DNA of 64,000 nucleotides from DATLLN01 sp963809205 (GCA_963809205.1 CAWEIS010000009.1:1-64000), one strand, 5' to 3'. Shown: positions 24,804-33,549, numbered from the stretch's first letter. Numbers and translations: made by a program. The notes: generated by a model not told the origin, from the letters alone.

Positions 24804-26018
24804 CTATGCCGCGCGGGCGGGCTCGGCCTCTCTGGCGGTCGGCTCCGCCGCCGGTGCGGCGCGCATGGCCGGCACCAGGATCAGCGCGGCGAGCACGCAG
24901 CCGACCGCCGCCATCGCGTACGCGCCGCGCACGCCCAGCAGGTCGATCAGGAACCCGGCCGCGGGGAACGACAGGGCGAAGGCGCCGAGCGCGACCGCCT
25001 CGCCAGCGGCGTTGACGCGTGAGCGAACGCTGTCCGGCGTGCAGCGCTGGATGATCGTCTGCTCTGCGACGCCGACGGCGCCCTCGGACACGCCGGCCAG
25101 CAGCATCCCGGCCATCGCGACGGCGAAGGCGGGTGAGCCGGCGACCGTCGCGAACCCGGCGCCGATCAGCGCACAGCCCCAGATCATCGTCCGCGCCTCC
25201 GACCGGCGGGTCGTCACCCGCCCGATGAACGACCCCGCGATCGCACCGCCGCCCCAGCAGGCCACGATTACGCCGTAGCCGGCCGCGCCCTGACCGAACT
25301 CGTGCGCCAGCGGCAGCTCGGCGACCAGCACCGGTCCGAGCAGGAACAGCAGCACCATCCACGCGACAGTAATGCCGCGCAGGACGGGCGAGCGCCAGAC
25401 GAACACGAAGCCGGCGCGCAGCTCTCCGCCGTGTTCCTCGCGCTGCGCCCCCGGCTCGGCGTGGAACCGGCCGGACACCGACCAGACCAGACCGGCCGAG
25501 ATCAGGAACCCGACTGCGCCGACGGCGAACACGGCCGAGGGGGCGATCAGGGCCGTCAGCAGCCCGCCGATCAGCGGGCCGACCATCTGGCCGACGTTGC
25601 GGCCGACGGCGAGCGTCGAGTTGGCCCACTCCAGCCGGTCGTCGGCCACCAGGTTGGGGACGGCGGCGTTGGACGCCGGCAGGAAAGGCGCCTCGGCCAG
25701 GCCGACGAGCGCCGCCAGAGCGACCAGCGGCCCCGGCCGGTCGGTGAACGCCATGGCGGTCGCGCAGGCGGCGGCCGCTAGCTCGGAGACGATCATCACG
25801 CGCCGCCGGTCGTAGCGGTCGCCCAGCGCCCCGGCGATCGGCGTCGCGATGCCCGAGGTGCCGATGGCGACGAACAGCGCGGCGGACATCCAGACCGTCG
25901 AGTGCGTCTTCGCATAGACCGTCACCATCAGTGCGATCCAGCCCGCCTCGAACCCGGTCACGGCAATGGCGCGGCCGGCGGCGAGGCGGTAGATGGCGAT
26001 GTGCGAGGGTGTGCTCAC
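24804..26018 (-). CDS. MFS transporter (drug-efflux type)
   Basis: A 404-residue major-facilitator protein with about 12 transmembrane helices. The loop between helices 2 and 3 carries GALGDRYDRRRVMIVSELAAAA (the MFS G-x-x-D-R-x-x-R-R signature). The C-terminal half has GATIA/GSFIGRVTTRRSEAR as the equivalent loop. Start GTG 26018, with GGAG 8 nt upstream. Last gene of a minus-strand unit behind the hydrolase; its ribosome site is enclosed in a predicted RNA helix. Confidence 0.88.
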   Translation of the reverse strand: MSTPSHIAIYRLAAGRAIAVTGFEAGWIALMVTVYAKTHSTVWMSAALFVAIGTSGIATPIAGALGDRYDRRRVMIVSELAAAACATAMAFTDRPGPLVALAALVGLAEAPFLPASNAAVPNLVADDRLEWANSTLAVGRNVGQMVGPLIGGLLTALIAPSAVFAVGAVGFLISAGLVWSVSGRFHAEPGAQREEHGGELRAGFVFVWRSPVLRGITVAWMVLLFLLGPVLVAELPLAHEFGQGAAGYGVIVACWGGGAIAGSFIGRVTTRRSEARTMIWGCALIGAGFATVAGSPAFAVAMAGMLLAGVSEGAVGVAEQTIIQRCTPDSVRSRVNAAGEAVALGAFALSFPAAGFLIDLLGVRGAYAMAAVGCVLAALILVPAMRAAPAAEPTAREAEPARAA

Positions 26019-26021
26019 GAG

Positions 26022-26097
26022 CGAATCTCCGAAAGACGGCAGGACGGGCGGGGGCTGCGGCGTACGCCGCGGGCGACCGGTCAGGCGTGGAGATTCG
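26022..26097 (-). promoter_or_regulatory. RNA structure occluding the MFS ribosome-binding site
   Basis: In the minus-strand transcript CGAATCTCC (26097-26089) is perfectly complementary to GGAGATTCG (26030-26022), which contains the GGAG Shine-Dalgarno of the MFS gene (GTG at 26018). Between them sits GCGGCGTACGCCGC (26070-26057), a 14-bp palindrome able to form an inner hairpin. The 5' arm begins 3 nt after the hydrolase stop, so a ribosome terminating there would melt the helix. Confidence 0.6.
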
Positions 26098-26100
26098 GTG

Positions 26101-26715
26101 TCACGCCGACGACTCTACCACCAGCCACGGCGCGACCACCGCCGCCCACTCGTGCGGGCGGTCGTGGTGGACGGCGTGTCCGCCGGGCACCTCGGCGTAG
26201 GTCCACTCCGGGTGGACGGCGACGGCGGCGCGGGCGAAGGCGACCGGCACGATGTGGTCCTCGGCCCCGTGGATCACCAGCACCGGGCAGCGCACCCCGT
26301 CGGCGATCGCATGAAAGGAGCCCGGTCGCACGGCGAGCCGCGCCAGCTTCGACAGCTGGCCGGCCTTCGTGGGCGTCGGCCGCGGCGTCCGCCGCCGGTC
26401 GGCCAGCTCGCCCAGGTACATCGCGCGGTGGCGGGCGTAGTCCCAGGCGGTGGTGGCGTAGGAGCGTCCACCGCGTGCGGGCGGGAAGAACGAGCCGGTC
26501 AGCACCAGCCCGTCCACTCGTTCCGGGCGCTGCGATGCCAGCGCGATCGCCTCGACGCCCCCGAACGAGTGCCCGACGAGCGCGAACCGGCCGTCGCCGG
26601 GAACGGCCGCGACAATCGTCGCGCGGTCGCCCAGCGCCTGTGCGGCCGGACTCCACTCGGCGGCCGATCCGCCGACGCCGTGCAGGCAGACCAGGGTTGG
26701 CCGGTGCGGGGTCAT
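26101..26715 (-). CDS. Alpha/beta hydrolase
   Basis: A 204-residue compact hydrolase: LVCLHGVGGSAAEWSP (oxyanion HG region), nucleophile elbow LVGHSFGGVEA (Ser), LVIHGAEDHIVP (Asp) and PGGHAVHHDRP (His), a complete catalytic triad. ATG 26715 (MTPHRPT) is preferred over a GTG six bases upstream. Lies between the bicupin and the MFS gene on the same strand; the RNA helix at 26022-26097 suggests translational coupling with the exporter. Confidence 0.8.
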   Translation of the reverse strand: MTPHRPTLVCLHGVGGSAAEWSPAAQALGDRATIVAAVPGDGRFALVGHSFGGVEAIALASQRPERVDGLVLTGSFFPPARGGRSYATTAWDYARHRAMYLGELADRRRTPRPTPTKAGQLSKLARLAVRPGSFHAIADGVRCPVLVIHGAEDHIVPVAFARAAVAVHPEWTYAEVPGGHAVHHDRPHEWAAVVAPWLVVESSA

Positions 26716-26744
26716 GCGCACACGGTAGATGGGGAGGCGCGGCG

Positions 26745-26775
26745 TGTAACAACGGGGTCAGACCCCGTTGTTACA
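26745..26775. repeat. Perfect palindrome (GGGGTCAG family), copy 1
   Basis: Two 15-bp arms around a single central A: left arm TGTAACAACGGGGTC, right arm its exact complement. It lies between the bicupin stop and the hydrolase start. It shares GGGGTCAG and GACCCCGTTG with the larger hairpin at 52136-52178. It looks like a dispersed extragenic palindrome and may also attenuate or stabilise the transcript. Confidence 0.7.
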
Positions 26776-26780
26776 TCGGC

Positions 26781-27728
26781 TCAGCCCCGCGGCTCGCCGT
26801 CGTAGTAGTCGAGCGTCTCGATGCGCCCGATCACGCCGAGGCCGCGCCAGTAGATCTTGCGCGACCGCGGGAACCAGGCCATGTCGTTGGGCTTGCGGGT
26901 GCCGTAGATCAGCATCGTCACGCCGCCGGGCCCCGCGCGAAACGCGTGGCCGACCCCCGATCCCGGCGGCCTGGCGACCACGTGGCCGGGGCGGATCTCG
27001 ATGTCTTCGCGGGCGACGCCGCGCGTCTCGGCGACCGGCGACGGCCACAGCTCGAGCGTCGCCGATCCGTCGAGGATCACGAACAGTTCCTCCTCCTCGG
27101 AGTGGCAGTGCGGCGGCGATCCGGTCGCGCCGGCCTCCAGGTGCTCCCAGTGCAGGCCCGACAGGACGCTGCGCTCGCGGGTCGCCAGCGGCGCCGACCG
27201 GACGCCGGGAGCCGTGTCCTCGAGCTCCACCTCGTCGACGTTCAGGATGTTCGGCGGTCGGGCGGCCGGCTCGCCCACCGCCAGCGGCTGCGACTGCGCC
27301 TCCACGTCCCACGGATCGTCGTCGCGTCCCTCGGCCCACGGCCAGCCGAAGCGGATCGCCCGCGAGCGCGGCAGCCAGCCGATCTCGGTCGGATGCCGAG
27401 TGCCGAACACCAGATACTCGAGGCCCGCATTCCCCGCGACGAAGGTGTGCTCCAGCTCGTTCGGCCGGTGGATCACGCAGTCGCCGGGCCGCACCTCGTG
27501 CACGGCGTCGTCCTGCCATGCAAGGCCGTCTCCGGCGAGCACGAAGAACAGCTCCTCGGACGCGCCATGCGAGTGGGGCGGCGTCGGCAGCTTGCCCGGG
27601 GCCACCTTCACCCGGTTCAGCCCGACGGTCGTCGCGCCGGCCGCGTCGCCCAGCCGCTGCCAGACCGCGTCCATCTCGCCCTTCGCGGCGCGGTGGGAGT
27701 CCACGTCATCCCAGTGTGCGAGGCCCAC
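26781..27728 (-). CDS. Bicupin protein
   Basis: A 315-residue protein with two cupin barrels. N-terminal: PTPPHSHGASEELFFVLAGDG with GDCVIHRPNELEHTFVAGN. C-terminal: SPPHCHSEEEELFVILDGS with GHVVARPPGSGVGHAFRAG. Both keep His/His/Glu/His metal ligands. Each barrel is followed by a similar phrase (FGTRHPTEIGWLPRSRAI and YGTRKPNDMAWFPRSRKI), so it arose by internal duplication. GTG start at 27728. Possibly a dioxygenase or isomerase; substrate unknown. Confidence 0.8.
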   Translation of the reverse strand: MGLAHWDDVDSHRAAKGEMDAVWQRLGDAAGATTVGLNRVKVAPGKLPTPPHSHGASEELFFVLAGDGLAWQDDAVHEVRPGDCVIHRPNELEHTFVAGNAGLEYLVFGTRHPTEIGWLPRSRAIRFGWPWAEGRDDDPWDVEAQSQPLAVGEPAARPPNILNVDEVELEDTAPGVRSAPLATRERSVLSGLHWEHLEAGATGSPPHCHSEEEELFVILDGSATLELWPSPVAETRGVAREDIEIRPGHVVARPPGSGVGHAFRAGPGGVTMLIYGTRKPNDMAWFPRSRKIYWRGLGVIGRIETLDYYDGEPRG

Positions 27729-27797
27729 GGCCGCAGTCTAGGTGCGGCACCCGAGCTTTACGCGAGTCCGGGTGGGGCGCTCTGTACGCTCTTTGGC

Positions 27798-28481
27798 GTG
27801 AGCGCTCGGATCCTGCTTGTCGAGGACGACCGCTCGATTCGTCAGCTGGTCGAGCTCGGGCTCGAACGCGCCGGCTTCGTCGTCACGCCGGTGGCGGACG
27901 GTCGCGAGGCGCTTGATCGCTTCCGGTCCGGCGCGCACGACGCGATCGTGCTCGACGTCATGCTGCCGTCCCTGGATGGGCTCGAGGTGTGCCGCGAGAT
28001 CCGCCGGACGAGCCAGGTGCCGATCATCATGCTGACCGCCCGCGCGGAGACCCCGGACATCGTCGCCGGCCTGGAGCTGGGGGCGGACGACTATGTGACG
28101 AAGCCGTTCGAGGTGGCGGAACTGGTGGCGCGGATCCGATCCGTGCTGCGGCGCACCGCGTCCGCCGATCCCCGCCGGCCACGCCGCATCGGCGATCTCG
28201 AGATCGACGAGGACGCGTTCCAGGCTCGGCGGGACGGCTCACTGGTACCGCTGACCGCGACCGAGTTCCGGCTACTGGCCGAGCTCGCCCGCCGTCCCGG
28301 CCGTGTGTTCAGCCGCGACGTGCTGCTCGAGGCGGTCTGGGGCTACGGCTACCTGGGCGACTCGCGGCTGGTCGACGTCGCCGTGCAGCGGCTGCGTGCC
28401 AAGGTGGAGCGAGACCCCGCCCACCCGGCGCTGATCGTCACCGTGCGCGGAGTCGGCTACCGGCTGGAGGAACCCCCTTGA
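27798..28481 (+). CDS. OmpR-family response regulator (MtrA-like position)
   Basis: A 227-residue regulator with GTG start. Receiver: LLVEDDRSIRQLVE, phospho-Asp in AIVLDVMLPSLDG, Lys in YVTKPFEV. Winged helix: LTATEFRLLAELARRPGRVFSRDVLLE ... DSRLVDVAVQRLRAKVE. Its TGA overlaps the TTG start of the kinase. The gene order regulator-kinase-GerMN lipoprotein parallels MtrA-MtrB-LpqB, though the sequences are not close enough here to claim orthology. Confidence 0.9.
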   Translation: MSARILLVEDDRSIRQLVELGLERAGFVVTPVADGREALDRFRSGAHDAIVLDVMLPSLDGLEVCREIRRTSQVPIIMLTARAETPDIVAGLELGADDYVTKPFEVAELVARIRSVLRRTASADPRRPRRIGDLEIDEDAFQARRDGSLVPLTATEFRLLAELARRPGRVFSRDVLLEAVWGYGYLGDSRLVDVAVQRLRAKVERDPAHPALIVTVRGVGYRLEEPP

Positions 28482-29893
28482 CCGCGCCGCGTCCGTCTCC
28501 CGGCCGGCTCCGCCGGCGGCTGGCGATCGCCTTCGCCCTCGTCGGCGCCGTATCGTCGGGGCTGCTGGCGATCGGCTCCTACGCCGTCGTCGAGCGTGCG
28601 CGCACCACCGACGCTCAGGATAGGGCCCTCGTCCAGGCGAAGGCGAATCTCCAGCTTGCTCGCTCGGCGGCGTCCGTCGAGCAGCTGCAGCGCCGGCTGG
28701 CGTCCCGGCCGGGGTTCGCGACGGTGCCGGTGGTGGACGGCAAGGCGCAGCCGGGCACGCTCCCCGTGCCGCCCGACCTGTCACGGCTGGTCGGTGACGG
28801 GAACCTGGCCTATCGCTGGTCGACTGTCCGCGGCCACCGCTACCTGGTGGTCGGCGCACCGTCGCGTGGCGCCGAGCTGTACTTCTTCTTCGACGAGCAG
28901 CAGCTGCAGGACGATCTCGATCAGCTGCGGGTGATCCTGATCGGCGCATGGCTCGTGCTCGCCGCGTTGTCGGCCCTGGTCGGCATCGTGCTCGCGCGCA
29001 GAGTGCTGGCACCCGTCGGCGAGGCCAGCGCCGCTGCGCGGGCGCTTGCCGAGGGTCTGCTCGAGACGCGGTTGCCCAACCGAGGCGCCGACGAGTTCGG
29101 CGAGTGGGCCTCCTCGTTCAACCAGATGGCGGACGCGCTGGAGGCGAAGATCGACGCGCTGTCGCTGGCCCGCGAGCGGGAGCAGCGGTTCACGGCGGAC
29201 GTCGCGCACGAGCTGCGAACGCCGCTGACCGCGCTGGTCAATGAGGCCGCGATCCTGCGCGACCAGATCGACCGGATGTCGCCCGACGCCCAGCGGGCGT
29301 CGCGGATGCTGACCGCCGACGTCACCCGCCTCTCCCGACTCGTCGAGGATCTGCTGGAGATCTCGCGGCTCGACGCCGGTGCTGAGCCGGTGCGCGCCGA
29401 GCCGGTCGATCTCGGGATGCTCGTGCGGGCCGTGCTCGCCGAGAACGGATGGGCGGGCTCGGTCGCCGTCGCCGTCGACGTCCCGCCCGTGGTGTCCGAC
29501 CGTCGGCGGCTGGAGCGCGTGATCGTCAACCTGATCGGCAACGCGCTGCTCCACGGCGGGGGCCGGGCGGAGGTCTCCGGGCGCGTGGAGGGCGACCGCT
29601 TGGTGCTGACCGTGACCGATCACGGGCCGGGGATCCCGGCGGGCGAGCTGGAATCGGTGTTCGGGAGGTTTGCCAAGGCCGGCGGAGGAGGGGGCGGGAG
29701 TGGCCTGGGCCTGGCGATCGCCCGTGAGCACGCGTCGGCGCTGGGTGGAGACGTCCGGGTCGAGAGCGAGCAGGGGGCCGGCGCGGCCTTCTCGCTGATC
29801 CTTCCTGTTGCAGAACCGTTACCCGCGGGTGATGGCTCCGTTGCCTGGCACGGCGAAGATGGGGACATGTCCACACGGGAGCTGAGCTCATGA
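28478..29893 (+). CDS. Sensor histidine kinase
   Basis: A 471-residue kinase starting at a rare TTG (28478) that overlaps the regulator stop (CTTGACC). TM helix 1 LAIAFALVGAVSSGLLAIGSYAVV, extracytoplasmic domain to about residue 145, TM helix 2 VILIGAWLVLAALSALVGIVLA, HAMP, HisKA FTADVAHELRTPLTALV with the phospho-His, N box NLIGNALLHGG, G1 DHGPGIP and GSGLGLAIAREHA. Complete. The stop overlaps the next ATG. Confidence 0.9.
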   Translation: MTAPRPSPGRLRRRLAIAFALVGAVSSGLLAIGSYAVVERARTTDAQDRALVQAKANLQLARSAASVEQLQRRLASRPGFATVPVVDGKAQPGTLPVPPDLSRLVGDGNLAYRWSTVRGHRYLVVGAPSRGAELYFFFDEQQLQDDLDQLRVILIGAWLVLAALSALVGIVLARRVLAPVGEASAAARALAEGLLETRLPNRGADEFGEWASSFNQMADALEAKIDALSLAREREQRFTADVAHELRTPLTALVNEAAILRDQIDRMSPDAQRASRMLTADVTRLSRLVEDLLEISRLDAGAEPVRAEPVDLGMLVRAVLAENGWAGSVAVAVDVPPVVSDRRRLERVIVNLIGNALLHGGGRAEVSGRVEGDRLVLTVTDHGPGIPAGELESVFGRFAKAGGGGGGSGLGLAIAREHASALGGDVRVESEQGAGAAFSLILPVAEPLPAGDGSVAWHGEDGDMSTRELSS

Positions 29894-30795
29894 AACACCT
29901 CGTCGCCCTCGCCGCCATCCTCTTGGCCTGCGCCGCGTGCGGCGCCGACACGGCCACCGTCGTCTCCAGCGTCGCCCCGGGATCGCAGGGAGCGTCGGTG
30001 CCGCCAGCGACGACCGAGCCGGCTCCCGGCGTATCCGATCCGGCGCCCGGCTCGTCCGAGCAGTCTCCGCCCGCCAACCCGGTCGAGGTGCAGACCTGGT
30101 TCACCCGCGGCGACTCGCTCTGGTACTCGAAGTCCTTGGTCGAGAAGCGCCCGGGGATCGGCACCGAGGCCGTCAACGCACTGGTTGGCGGCCCGCGTCA
30201 GTTTCTCCGCGCGGGGGGAGTGTCGACGGCGGTGCCCGGCGGCACGCGCCTGCTGGGGCTCGACATCGCCGGCGGCATCGCGACCGTCGACATGAGCAGC
30301 GAGTTCGCGGCGGGGGGCGGGGTGCTCTCCGAGCGGATGCGGCTGGCGCAGCTCGTCTACACGCTGACCCAGTTCCCGTCCGTCCACGGTGTGCGTCTGC
30401 GTCTCGACGGCAAGGACACGACGGTCTTCTCGGGCGACGGGATCGTGCTGCCCGACCCGATGCGCCGCTCGAGCTTCGCCGACCTGTTGCCGGCGATCGT
30501 GGTCGAGACGCCGGGCATCGCCGACCTCGTCGCCGGGCCGATCGTGGTCAAGGGGACGGCGGACGTGTTCGAGGCGAACGTCAGCATCGAGCTCGTCTCC
30601 GGAAACGGCAAGGTGCTCGCCAGGACGTTCACGACGGCGACCTGCGGAACCGGCTGCCGCGGCCGCTACCAGGCCACGCTCGATTACACGCCGAAGCGCC
30701 TGCAGGACGTCACGCTGCTCGTCCACGACGATGATGCCGCCGGCACGGGAACGCCCCCGCACCAGGTGGCGATCCCGATCATCCTCAAGCCGTAG
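29890..30795 (+). CDS. GerMN/Gmad2 lipoprotein (LpqB-like)
   Basis: A 301-residue lipoprotein: signal peptide with lipobox LLACAACGAD, a Pro/Ser/Thr-rich linker (PPATTEPAPG), a GerMN domain at about residues 68-180 (VQTWFTRGDSLWYSKSL, ALVGGPRQFLRAGGV, RMRLAQLVYTLTQFPSV) and a C-terminal Ig-like Gmad2 domain (VVETPGIADLVAGPIVVKGTA). Coupled to the upstream kinase by ATGA. In mycobacteria the equivalent LpqB modulates MtrB; the same role here is inference. Confidence 0.82.
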   Translation: MKHLVALAAILLACAACGADTATVVSSVAPGSQGASVPPATTEPAPGVSDPAPGSSEQSPPANPVEVQTWFTRGDSLWYSKSLVEKRPGIGTEAVNALVGGPRQFLRAGGVSTAVPGGTRLLGLDIAGGIATVDMSSEFAAGGGVLSERMRLAQLVYTLTQFPSVHGVRLRLDGKDTTVFSGDGIVLPDPMRRSSFADLLPAIVVETPGIADLVAGPIVVKGTADVFEANVSIELVSGNGKVLARTFTTATCGTGCRGRYQATLDYTPKRLQDVTLLVHDDDAAGTGTPPHQVAIPIILKP

Positions 30796-30818
30796 GCGGC
30801 CGGGTCTAGGATGCCGCC

Positions 30819-31442
30819 GTGCCCGCATCCTTTCAGGACGTGGCTCCCGGCCTGTCGATCTGGCGGACCGCGCATCCGGACTGGCGCGAGGGGCTCGACT
30901 GGCCGCAGACGGTGACGTCGACGCTGGTCGAGTCGCGCGGCGAGGTGGCGGTGCTCGACCCGGTCGCGCCGCCCGACGACGAGGCGTTCTGGGCGCGGAT
31001 CGACGCGCTGCGCCCGACGATGGCGGTGATCCTCAAGCCCGACCACGTCCGCGGCGTCGACACGTTCGTCCGGCGATACGGCGTCCGGACGTTCGGGCCG
31101 TCGCTGTTCTGGCGCGACGACATCCCGGACGCCGAGCTGGAGCCGATCGAGCCGGGCAGCGTGCTGCCTGGCGGGCTGGAGGCGCTGTACGACGGCCGCG
31201 GCCGCAACGAGACGCCGCTGTGGTTGCCCGATCAGCGAACGCTGGTGTTCGCGGACGCCCTGACGGCGCCGCACGGTGAGCTCCTGGTGTGGGGCACGCC
31301 GTGGCATGAGCAGCGGGCGCTGCCGGCGCTGCGCGCCATGCTCGACCTGGCGTTCGAGACCGTGATCGTGGCCCACGGCGAGCCGGTGCACGATCGCGCG
31401 GCGTTCGAGCGTGCGCTGGGCGCGCCACCCTGGAGCGGCTAA
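30819..31442 (+). CDS. MBL-fold-like protein lacking canonical metal ligands
   Basis: A 207-residue protein with metallo-beta-lactamase-like secondary structure: TVTSTLVESRGEVAVLDPVAPPDD, then LKPDHVRGVDTFVRRYGV where HxHxDH would be (only DH survives), LVFADALTAPHGELLVWG and VIVAHGEPVHD near the end. Several zinc ligands are missing, so it may be a non-catalytic or altered-metal member. GTG start. Confidence 0.6.
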   Translation: MPASFQDVAPGLSIWRTAHPDWREGLDWPQTVTSTLVESRGEVAVLDPVAPPDDEAFWARIDALRPTMAVILKPDHVRGVDTFVRRYGVRTFGPSLFWRDDIPDAELEPIEPGSVLPGGLEALYDGRGRNETPLWLPDQRTLVFADALTAPHGELLVWGTPWHEQRALPALRAMLDLAFETVIVAHGEPVHDRAAFERALGAPPWSG

Positions 31443-31465
31443 GCGCCCCGCGATACGCTGCGGCG

Positions 31466-31780
31466 ATGTCCGGCCGCGTCGAGTTCGTCCTCCGCTTCCG
31501 CGCCGCCGCCTACGAGCAGTGGAAGGCCGTCTTTGACGACCAGATCGATCTGCGGCTGCGCCACGGGGCGACGGGACACCGGATCTGCCGGCTGGTCGGC
31601 GATTCCCACGACTACGAGGTCGTGGTCGACTTCGCGTCGCTGGGCGGCGCCCGCGGGTACGCCGACGAGGTGGGCAGGCTCGAGCTGCAGCGGCGTGCGG
31701 CGGTCGAGGGCGGCGGCCATCACCGCCGGCACTGGGACGAGAGCATCCGCGAGACCGTCGACACCGCCGTGTATGACTAG
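31466..31780 (+). CDS. Small cyclase/dimeric alpha-beta-barrel-like protein
   Basis: A 104-residue protein: GRVEFVLRFRAAAYEQWKAVFDDQIDLRLRHGATGHRICR, then DYEVVVDFASLGGARGYADE. The pattern (strand, helix, strand with an early phenylalanine-rich stretch) fits the small dimeric alpha-beta-barrel superfamily, a fold assignment by pattern only. Its stop (TAG) is immediately followed by the ATG of the GH15 enzyme, so the two are cotranscribed. Confidence 0.6.
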   Translation: MSGRVEFVLRFRAAAYEQWKAVFDDQIDLRLRHGATGHRICRLVGDSHDYEVVVDFASLGGARGYADEVGRLELQRRAAVEGGGHHRRHWDESIRETVDTAVYD

Positions 31781-33544
31781 ATGACGCTGATCGAGGACTA
31801 TGCGTTGATCGGCGACCTGCAGACGGCCGCGCTGGTCAGCCGCAGCGGGTCGATCGACTGGTGCTGCTTCCCGCGGTTCGACTCCGGCGCCTGCTTCTCG
31901 TCGCTGCTGGGGACGCCCGATCACGGCCGCTGGCTGCTGGCGCCCGCCGACACCGTCGACGTCACTAGGCGCTACCGCAGCGACACGCTGATCCTGGAGA
32001 CCGTTTTCGAGACAGCGGACGGCGCCGTGCGGGTGATCGACTTCATGCCGCCGCGCGGCGAGGCGCCGGACATCGTGCGCATCGTCGAGGGGCTGGACGG
32101 GAAGGTCGAGATGCGCTCCGAGTTGGTGATCCGGTTCGACTTCGGCCGGGTGCTGCCCTGGGTGCGCCGCGTCGACCACGCGCGGATCGCCATCGCAGGG
32201 CCGGATGCCCTGTGCCTGCGGACTCCGGCGCCGGTGCGCGGAGAGGACTGGAAGACGGTCTCCGAGTTCACGATCGAGCCGGGCCATCGCATCCCGTTCG
32301 TGCTCACCTGGTTTCCGTCCCATCAGGAGCCGCCGGCTGCGATCGACGCCGAGGAGGCGCTGGCGGACGCCGAGCAGTACTGGCTCCAATGGGCGCGCTC
32401 GGGCGCGCATGTCGGCGGCTACCACGACGAGGTGCACCAGTCGCTGCTGGTGCTCAAGGCGCTGACCTATGGGCCGACCGGCGGCATCGTGGCCGCGCCG
32501 ACCACGTCACTGCCGGAGCGGCTGGGCGGCGTCCGCAACTGGGACTACCGCTACTGCTGGCTGCGGGACACGACGCTGACCCTGTTGGCGATGCTCGAGA
32601 CCGGCCACCGCGACGAGGTCGAGCAGTGGAAGCACTGGCTGCTGCGCGCGGTGGCGGGCGATCCGGCGGACGTCCAGATCATGTACGGCATCGCCGGCGA
32701 GCGGCGGCTGGACGAGTGGGAGCTCGACTGGCTGCCCGGCTACGAGGGCTCGAGCCCCGTCCGCGTGGGCAACGCCGCGTCGTCGCAGCTCCAGCTCGAC
32801 GTGTACGGCGAGATCCTCGAGGCCTTGTACCAGAGCGCCCGCGCCGGGGCGGAGCACGACTCCAACGTCTGGTCGCTCGCGCGGAAGCTGCTCGGCTGGC
32901 TCGAGCACGGCTGGCGGGAGAAGGATTCGGGACTATGGGAGGTGCGCGGCCCGGCCCGCCATTTCACCCACTCCAAGATGATGGCCTGGGTCGCGTTCGA
33001 CCGCGGCGTGCGGTTCCACGAGGAGCTGGACCAGCACGGGCCGGTCGATCGCTGGCGGCGCGCCCGCGACGAGATCCGCGCCGAGCTGCTGGAACGGGCC
33101 TGGAGCTCCGAGAAGCAGGCGTTCACGCAGTCCTACGACTCCGACGCTCTGGACGCCAGCGCGCTGCTGATGCCGAAGGCCGGGTTCCTCGAAGCCACCG
33201 ATCCGCGGATGGTGTCGACGGTCGCAGCGATCAGGCGCGAGCTCGTCGTCGACGGGCTGGTGCGGCGATACGTCCCGGAGGACGAGGGTGTCGACGGGCT
33301 GCCGGGCGGCGAGGGCGTGTTCCTGGCCTGCTCGTTCTGGCTGGCAGAGGTGCTCGCCCTGCAGGGCGAGCACGACGAGGCCCGGGAGCTGTTCGAGCGG
33401 CTGCTCGACCTGCGCAACGACGTCGGTCTGCTGTCCGAGGAGTACGACCCGGTCGCCCGCCGGCAGCTGGGCAACTTCCCGCAGGCGTTCAGCCACCTGG
33501 CGCTGGTCGGCGCCGCGCTGGCGATCGGCGGCGGCCGGCGGTGA
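31781..33544 (+). CDS. Glycoside hydrolase family 15 (glucoamylase/trehalase-like)
   Basis: A 587-residue cytosolic GH15 enzyme. The N-terminal beta-sandwich begins YALIGDLQTAALVSRSGSIDWCCFPRFDS; the alpha6/alpha6 barrel has RNWDYRYCWLRDTTLTLLAM (catalytic-site region), MYGIAGERRLDEWELDWLPGYEGS, WEVRGPARHFTHSKMMAWVA and EEYDPVARRQLGNFPQAFSHLAL (conserved EEYD and GNFPQAFSH). Likely acts on trehalose or maltooligosaccharides. A second paralogue lies at 46498-48393. Confidence 0.9.
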   Translation: MTLIEDYALIGDLQTAALVSRSGSIDWCCFPRFDSGACFSSLLGTPDHGRWLLAPADTVDVTRRYRSDTLILETVFETADGAVRVIDFMPPRGEAPDIVRIVEGLDGKVEMRSELVIRFDFGRVLPWVRRVDHARIAIAGPDALCLRTPAPVRGEDWKTVSEFTIEPGHRIPFVLTWFPSHQEPPAAIDAEEALADAEQYWLQWARSGAHVGGYHDEVHQSLLVLKALTYGPTGGIVAAPTTSLPERLGGVRNWDYRYCWLRDTTLTLLAMLETGHRDEVEQWKHWLLRAVAGDPADVQIMYGIAGERRLDEWELDWLPGYEGSSPVRVGNAASSQLQLDVYGEILEALYQSARAGAEHDSNVWSLARKLLGWLEHGWREKDSGLWEVRGPARHFTHSKMMAWVAFDRGVRFHEELDQHGPVDRWRRARDEIRAELLERAWSSEKQAFTQSYDSDALDASALLMPKAGFLEATDPRMVSTVAAIRRELVVDGLVRRYVPEDEGVDGLPGGEGVFLACSFWLAEVLALQGEHDEARELFERLLDLRNDVGLLSEEYDPVARRQLGNFPQAFSHLALVGAALAIGGGRR

Positions 33545-33549
33545 CGAGG

